Assembly: GCA_007136595.1 (NCBI GenBank)
Contig: SLGQ01000106.1
Location: 1 to 11,110, forward strand
Direction of reading: 5' to 3'
From: Candidatus Sumerlaeota bacterium
GTDB lineage: Bacteria > UBP6 > UBA1177
Length of the DNA: 11,110 nt
Positions 7,446-11,110 of this stretch are shown in pieces (position 1 is the first letter of the stretch; each line of letters starts with the position of its first letter). The position numbers and the translations under genes were made by a program. The notes under the pieces were generated by a model. It made no database searches. It saw nothing but the letters and a program-made list of their open reading frames with translations, and was not told where the DNA came from.

Positions 7446-9266
7446 TCAGTTTCCAGTTGTGTCTATTCCTATAAATATGATGTTTGAGCCTGCGTTAGAA
7501 GGTTTAATAAATGTTCCTGGAGAATTGATAAACACTCCGCCACCTCCCCTCAGGTTGACTTGACTTCCGGTAAATGCGGGTATGTTAAATTTGAACGCAC
7601 TTTCTCCTCCGAAACTGTATGGTCCTGAATCGTCCTGCAAAATTAAAGACAACCTGAAGTCAACTATAAAGTCGTTCAGGTTATACTCAGGATGGACATA
7701 TTTGGTGACAATGTTTTCAACACACCTGTAGTCATTGGTGAGACATTCAATTATCTCCCTGTATATCGAAGTTTTGTTTCCTGATTGTATCCTCAGATAC
7801 TGTATAAAAACATAAGCCATAGCATAATCGGAATAAACTTTATGCTGATCATAATAGTCCCAGTACAGAAAAGAATTGCCGTCCCTTGTAGGTCCGTTGT
7901 AAGATGAATGGTTAAGGATATATATTTTATCTGTCTGAGCACCCTCATACATGTGCTGAGCAGCCATGGCAAGCCCTTCATCTATCCAGCGGTAATAAAG
8001 ATTGCCGGAATTCCAGTCACCTTCAATAAGAAGATTTCTGTTCGCATGAACCAAATGTTGAAATTCATGAACTATGGTGCTTTTCATACTTGGAAGTTGC
8101 ATTGATCTTTCTATATACATCAAATCCCTGAAGTTGGATTGAGAGTATTCCTGTTTTGTATAAAAATCAGACCAGGTAATATAACCTGCTGCATATCCGC
8201 CTAAGTTCCCGATAAAAATTGAGACAACGCCGTTACCGTCAATGTCGGCAACATCGTAAAAATTGTCTGTAACCAGATAGTAAATGACGGAATCAAATTC
8301 ATCTACTATGCTCTGTATATTTGAATTCGATATTGTAGAGCCGTCTTCAACCCATATTTCGCAATATGTCCCTACATTCCTGAGCGTTGCAGTAACAGCA
8401 CGATTGCTGCCGCTTCCAAAGTCATAAACATAAAAAGTATCTTTGTCCCCTAACGAAAATGATTTTACCGGTTCGTGCATCTTTAAATGACGGTTCTTTA
8501 TGATATCGGGAACCCCGAGGTGTTCGGGAACAGGTGGTCTGAGGTCGCTCCTTAACATTCCTTCAGGAACAGAGTAAGAAGTGCTCAATGGAGAAAGTGT
8601 CGGCGCAGTTGTTAATGTTCCTGATGAATTGATATGTTCCCCGTTTACTGAATAGTGGTAAACCAGAACTTTATCTCCTGAAAAAGAAGGACCTTCAAAA
8701 TCAAGCCTGGAATCAGTTTCACTAGGATCCATGCATCTTCCGCCTCTGCATATTCCAAAAGTTTCAGAACAATTTTCAGCTTCACTCCACTGACCATTTA
8801 CACACTCCATTACCGAACTTCCATCACATTTTTTACTGCCCGGTTCACAATCTCTCAGGCACCCGCCGGTACTCCATCCGGAGCAGTCGGATTTGCAATG
8901 GGCAGTTCCACCGGTAAAACCGAGTTCTGTACAGTCAATAGAGTTCCCGTCACACACTTCATTCCCTTCAACTTTGCCGTTTCCGCAAACTGCGATAGGG
9001 ATAAAAGAGCTGGTGTCGTCTTCTTCAATATCATCATCTCCAGCTTCTTCCAAATCATTTTCTTCCATGTCGGGAAACTCAATGTCCGGAACTTCAGATA
9101 TGTCATCTTCATCATGATACTGATCATCGGGATCATTATCGTTGTTAATCTGAGAGTCGTTATCTTTTTTGTTGTCAACATAATCCGCAACAGATTTTAA
9201 GGTGACATTTTCACAAGAAGAACAAAAGATTAAAATAAAAAAAAGAAAACAAAGAATTTTTTTCAT
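7446..9266 (-). CDS. Lipoprotein with acidic tether, Cys-rich module and gluzincin-like metallopeptidase domain
   Basis: This 606-residue protein has a lipoprotein signal ending 'FCSSC' (Cys18) and a very acidic Asp/Glu/Asn linker (about 35-84). A Cys-rich region (94-178) opens 'CGNGKVEGNEVCDG' and holds 12 cysteines (94, 105, 112, 124, 128, 136, 140, 147, 155, 166, 173, 178). It resembles the disulfide-rich repeats common in myxobacterial surface proteins (TIGR02232-like, from memory). The remainder looks like a zinc peptidase: 'IVHEFQHLVH' supplies His400, Glu401 and His404, and 'WIDEGLA' supplies Glu430 as likely third ligand, a gluzincin pattern reminiscent of family M30 (hyicolysin). An EF-hand-like 'DIDGNG' (341-346) precedes it. 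The protein probably sits on the outer membrane and cleaves proteins or peptides; substrate unknown. ATG 9266 follows an SD-like GGGGGTGAT. The gene is convergent with the kinase, with 7 bases between stop codons. Confidence 0.85.
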   Translation of the reverse strand: MKKILCFLFFILIFCSSCENVTLKSVADYVDNKKDNDSQINNDNDPDDQYHDEDDISEVPDIEFPDMEENDLEEAGDDDIEEDDTSSFIPIAVCGNGKVEGNEVCDGNSIDCTELGFTGGTAHCKSDCSGWSTGGCLRDCEPGSKKCDGSSVMECVNGQWSEAENCSETFGICRGGRCMDPSETDSRLDFEGPSFSGDKVLVYHYSVNGEHINSSGTLTTAPTLSPLSTSYSVPEGMLRSDLRPPVPEHLGVPDIIKNRHLKMHEPVKSFSLGDKDTFYVYDFGSGSNRAVTATLRNVGTYCEIWVEDGSTISNSNIQSIVDEFDSVIYYLVTDNFYDVADIDGNGVVSIFIGNLGGYAAGYITWSDFYTKQEYSQSNFRDLMYIERSMQLPSMKSTIVHEFQHLVHANRNLLIEGDWNSGNLYYRWIDEGLAMAAQHMYEGAQTDKIYILNHSSYNGPTRDGNSFLYWDYYDQHKVYSDYAMAYVFIQYLRIQSGNKTSIYREIIECLTNDYRCVENIVTKYVHPEYNLNDFIVDFRLSLILQDDSGPYSFGGESAFKFNIPAFTGSQVNLRGGGGVFINSPGTFIKPSNAGSNIIFIGIDTTGN

Positions 9267-9293
9267 GGATCACCCCCAATTTATTTCATTATG

Positions 9294-9321
9294 ATTGTAA
9301 CGACTCAGACGAATCTGTCAA
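9294..9321 (-). promoter_or_regulatory. Sigma70-type promoter for the metallopeptidase lipoprotein
   Basis: On the minus strand a perfect TTGACA (9321 to 9316) is followed after 16 bases by TACAAT (9299 to 9294), one mismatch from consensus. Transcription would start near 9287, about 20 bases before the start codon at 9266. The spacer holds a small dyad, CAGA-N4-TCTG (9306-9317), of unclear meaning. Confidence 0.65.
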
Positions 9322-9338
9322 TCGAAAAAACAAACTTC

Positions 9339-9366
9339 TTGCACTGACCGTAAAAACAGTTATTAT
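9339..9366 (+). promoter_or_regulatory. Candidate promoter for the zinc-ribbon protein gene
   Basis: TTGCAC (9339-9344) and TATTAT (9361-9366) are separated by 16 bases. Transcription would start near 9373, leaving only about 24 bases before ATG 9397. This short leader disfavours the alternative ATG at 9379. Arms CAGTT (9357-9361) and AACTG (9369-9373) form a dyad across the -10 region. Confidence 0.45.
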
Positions 9367-9387
9367 AGAACTGGATTTATGATCGCC

Positions 9388-9396
9388 AGAGGTGAT
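9388..9396 (+). promoter_or_regulatory. Ribosome binding site that selects ATG 9397
   Basis: AGAGGTGAT directly precedes ATG 9397 and contains eight bases complementary to the 16S anti-SD (GAGGTGAT). The GAGG core is four bases from the start, slightly close. The in-frame ATG 9379 has no SD, so 9397 is preferred. Confidence 0.55.
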
Positions 9397-9771
9397 ATGA
9401 CAGATAAGAAGAAATTACTTGCCGCAACAAAGATCACATGCTCAAAGTGCGGGAAAGAAGACTTTGTTTCATTTTTTGCGGATGGACATAGGAACTACTT
9501 CTGCGAAGAGTGTCTGAAAAGTATGCATCACAATAGAAAAAAAGGAAGAGTCAAGAAGGTTTACGATAAAAGAAAAAAGAGTGATCTTTATGAATTTATA
9601 TGTGATCTATGTGACTGTTTCAGAAGAGCGACTTATTCCCCTGAAATAATTCAAGGGAAAATATACTGCAAAGAATGTCTTTCAAAAAGGAAACTGGAAG
9701 AAAGGAAGAAAAACAGGAAAAACACCACTATAATTGAAAAGTCGGGTTCCATTAAAAAGATTGACGGGTAA
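9397..9771 (+). CDS. Small basic protein with two CxxC...CxxC zinc-ribbon-like motifs
   Basis: The 124-residue product has two similar halves. The first is 'CSKCGKEDFVSFFADG', then 'YFCEECL', with Cys15, 18, 36 and 39 in exact CxxC-x17-CxxC spacing. This matches a small zinc-ribbon-like type found in Deltaproteobacteria, Planctomycetes and candidate phyla (the CxxC-x17-CxxC domain, from memory). The second half has 'CDLCDC' and 'IYCKECL', with Cys69, 72, 91 and 94 in x18 spacing plus an extra Cys74. Linker and tail are rich in Lys and Arg ('KKGRVKKVYDKRKK', 'RKLEERKKNRKN'). There is no signal peptide, so it should be cytoplasmic. Zinc binding is well supported by the pattern; nucleic-acid or ribosome binding is inference from the charge. 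The family has no role I can name. It stands alone between a divergent gene and the parvulin genes. Confidence 0.8.
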   Translation: MTDKKKLLAATKITCSKCGKEDFVSFFADGHRNYFCEECLKSMHHNRKKGRVKKVYDKRKKSDLYEFICDLCDCFRRATYSPEIIQGKIYCKECLSKRKLEERKKNRKNTTIIEKSGSIKKIDG

Positions 9772-9789
9772 CTTATTGTCATCTCTTTC

Positions 9790-9818
9790 TTGACTTGTGC
9801 AAAATATTGGATTAAATT
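9790..9818 (+). promoter_or_regulatory. Candidate promoter for the parvulin operon
   Basis: TTGACT (9790-9795) and TAAATT (9813-9818) are spaced by 17 bases, giving one mismatch to the -35 consensus and two to the -10. The implied leader to ATG 9881 is about 55 bases. No terminator is visible between the zinc-ribbon gene and this site, so read-through transcription is also possible. Confidence 0.45.
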
Positions 9819-9867
9819 GCGAACCTGAGTTGTTTATTGCATTGTTTTTTTGGTAATTTATAAGAAT

Positions 9868-9873
9868 GAGGAG
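9868..9873 (+). promoter_or_regulatory. Ribosome binding site that selects ATG 9881
   Basis: GAGGAG lies seven bases before ATG 9881. The in-frame upstream ATG at 9866 overlaps this SD and has none of its own, so the shorter form, which also gives a tidy lipoprotein signal, is preferred. Confidence 0.7.
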
Positions 9874-9880
9874 AAATCTG

Positions 9881-10957
9881 ATGAAAATGATCGTAATTTT
9901 TTTGACCGCAGTTCTGTTTTTTTCACTTGTATCATGCCGGATGGGCTCAAATGATGTGGGTTCAGTTCTTTTCCCGAAAGATAACGGAAAAGTCATTGCT
10001 GAGTTTGACGGTGTTCAAATAACAGACAGATACCTTAACACATATCTTGAACAGTTGAACCCTTATCTTAAAAGCCGTTACAATACACCTGAGAAAAAAG
10101 AGGAGCTCTTTTCAAAAATAGTTGAGGGAGAACTTCTTGCAAGATATGCAATTAGACAGGGTGCACTTGAGGACCCAGCTCTTTTATCAAAGATCAAATC
10201 AACGATAGCGAGATATCATTCAGGCACAAAAATGAAGATAGAGATAGAGGAAAGTCTCAATATTACTGAAGAAGACATGAGGAAATACTACGAGGAAAAC
10301 AGTGATACATACAACCAGCCTGAAAAAATAAAAGCAAGCCACATTCTCATTAAAGTTGATGAAAACAGATCGAGAAATGAGGCAAAACAACTTGCTCAAA
10401 AAGTATTAAGGAAAGCGAGAAATCTTGATAAAGACCCGAGAAGTTTTAATATGCTCGTTACCAAATACAGTGATGATGAAGGTTCCAAAAGAAGAGGCGG
10501 GGACCTTGGTTTTTTTGAAAGAACAGAAGATGGTGGAAAAATGGTAAAAGAATTTTCCGATGCAGCTTTCGCCATTAAAGAAGTGGGTGATTTCAGCGAT
10601 ATAGTTGAAACTGAAAACGGCTTCCACATTATTAAACTTACAGGTAAAAGAGATGCTATAAACAGAAGTTTTGACGATGTTAAGAGAAACATAGAGCAAA
10701 CTCTTGCCGGAGAAAGGAGAAGATCCGCTTATGAAGACGCGATCGAGAGAATGAAAAAAGAGATGGGCTATAAATTTTATGCTGAAAGAGCTGTTGAAAT
10801 AGATCTTGGCATAAGTGATGACGTTCAGGGAGCTTCTGATAGATTTGACAGACAAAATCAGAGAAAACAAGCTCCCAGACTGGATAAAGAGCAGATAGAG
10901 AAAATGATCAAACAACAGGCTCCTAATTTAAAGGATGCTGTTAAGTCTGAAGAGTAG
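9881..10957 (+). CDS. Lipid-anchored SurA/PrsA-like peptidyl-prolyl isomerase (parvulin)
   Basis: From ATG 9881 the product has 358 residues. It begins with a hydrophobic signal and a good lipobox 'LVSC' (Cys19), so it is probably anchored in a membrane facing the periplasm. Residues about 36-145 form an all-helical SurA-like chaperone domain ('GKVIAEFDGVQITDRYLNTYLEQL'). Residues about 150-257 are a PpiC-type parvulin domain: 'KASHILIKVDENRSRNEAKQLA', 'KYSDDEGSKRRGGDLGFF' and 'VETENGFHIIKLTGKR', including the conserved His154 and His249. The C-terminal 100 residues are charged and Gln/Lys-rich and include 'SFDDVKRNIEQTLAGERR', typical of the family. Parvulins isomerise X-Pro bonds and, as SurA or PrsA, assist folding of exported proteins. 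The next gene encodes a second SurA-like protein 19 bases downstream, so the pair is probably an operon. Confidence 0.93.
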   Translation: MKMIVIFLTAVLFFSLVSCRMGSNDVGSVLFPKDNGKVIAEFDGVQITDRYLNTYLEQLNPYLKSRYNTPEKKEELFSKIVEGELLARYAIRQGALEDPALLSKIKSTIARYHSGTKMKIEIEESLNITEEDMRKYYEENSDTYNQPEKIKASHILIKVDENRSRNEAKQLAQKVLRKARNLDKDPRSFNMLVTKYSDDEGSKRRGGDLGFFERTEDGGKMVKEFSDAAFAIKEVGDFSDIVETENGFHIIKLTGKRDAINRSFDDVKRNIEQTLAGERRRSAYEDAIERMKKEMGYKFYAERAVEIDLGISDDVQGASDRFDRQNQRKQAPRLDKEQIEKMIKQQAPNLKDAVKSEE

Positions 10958-10976
10958 TTAACGGTTGAAAATCTAT

Positions 10977-11110
10977 ATGATCAAAACAACAATTATAATT
11001 ATTACTTGTTTTTTTTATTTTGCCGTTTTTTCACAGGAGCGACTGATAAACAGAGCTGTTGCAAGAGTTAACAACAGCGTTATTACTCTTTACGACCTTA
11101 AAAAGATCGC
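10977..11110 (+). CDS. SurA-like periplasmic chaperone, N-terminal fragment
   Basis: The gene is cut by the window end; 44 complete codons are visible. It starts with a signal peptide: a Lys near the start, then an Ile/Phe-rich stretch ending 'AVFSQER', with likely signal peptidase I cleavage after 'VFS'. The mature start 'INRAVARVNNSVITLYDLKK' closely matches the SurA N-terminus, where a Val-Asn-x-x-x-I-x-x-x-D-L pattern is typical. Whether it also has parvulin domains cannot be seen. ATG 10977 has no clear SD. An in-frame TTG at 10965 is an alternative start adding four residues. The 19-base gap to the preceding lipoprotein parvulin suggests co-transcription and a shared role in outer-membrane protein biogenesis. 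Confidence 0.75.
   Translation, partial: MIKTTIIIITCFFYFAVFSQERLINRAVARVNNSVITLYDLKKI

Noticed and set aside
8855..9200. Open frames on both strands over the acidic and Cys-rich part of the metallopeptidase gene
   Set aside because: They are Met/Ile/Thr- or Ser/Ile/Val-rich shadows produced by the repetitive Asp/Glu codons of the real gene. They lack SD sites and recognisable motifs.
9306..9317. Dyad CAGA-N4-TCTG in the spacer of the metallopeptidase promoter
   Set aside because: The arms are only four bases long and do not extend, so chance is the likeliest explanation.
10406..10915. A 169-codon minus-strand open frame opposite the parvulin gene
   Set aside because: The plus strand here carries unmistakable parvulin motifs. 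The minus product is Ser/Phe-rich without domain features, as expected from the antisense of a Lys/Glu-rich gene.

Overview
This window comes from an AT-rich, diderm (Gram-negative-type) bacterium. The evidence for two membranes is three predicted lipoproteins and tandem SurA/parvulin-type periplasmic folding factors. One protein carries the 'CGNGxxEGxExCDG' cysteine-rich signature with an Asp/Glu-rich tether, a style best known from Myxococcota and other former deltaproteobacteria, and also seen in uncultured candidate phyla. The glycine dehydrogenase is of the split, two-subunit type. I cannot name the phylum with confidence.

Layout. (1) 1-3572, plus strand: the 3' part of a glycine cleavage operon, gcvT (partial)-gcvH-gcvPA-gcvPB. 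It converts glycine to CO2, NH3 and methylene-tetrahydrofolate; the L-protein (dihydrolipoyl dehydrogenase) is not in the window. A perfect 8-bp hairpin sits between gcvH and the gcvPA ribosome binding site. (2) 3573-4029: an apparently self-contained transcription unit (sigma70-type promoter, strong SD, one small gene, strong rho-independent terminator) for an extremely glutamate-rich 83-residue lipoprotein. (3) 4063-7438: a two-component system, an NtrC-type sigma54-activating response regulator followed by a polytopic membrane histidine kinase, overlapping by 8 bases. No separate promoter is visible between the preceding terminator and the regulator. (4) 7446-9266, minus strand: a lipoprotein with an acidic tether, a disulfide-rich module and a gluzincin-like (HEXXH...E) metallopeptidase domain, convergent with the kinase. 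(5) 9397-9771, plus strand: a small basic protein with two CxxC...CxxC zinc-ribbon-like motifs, divergent from the peptidase gene; each has its own candidate promoter. (6) 9881 to the end: a lipid-anchored SurA/PrsA-like parvulin, then the start of a second SurA-like protein with a cleavable signal peptide, probably one operon for outer-membrane or periplasmic protein folding.

Most of the window is ordinary core metabolism and envelope biology. I do not see a phage, defence island, CRISPR array, IS element, tRNA or rRNA. The least explained items are the poly-glutamate lipoprotein, the modular metallopeptidase lipoprotein, the duplicated zinc-ribbon protein and the unassigned signal of the two-component system. 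Nothing in the sequence proves that these form one system.
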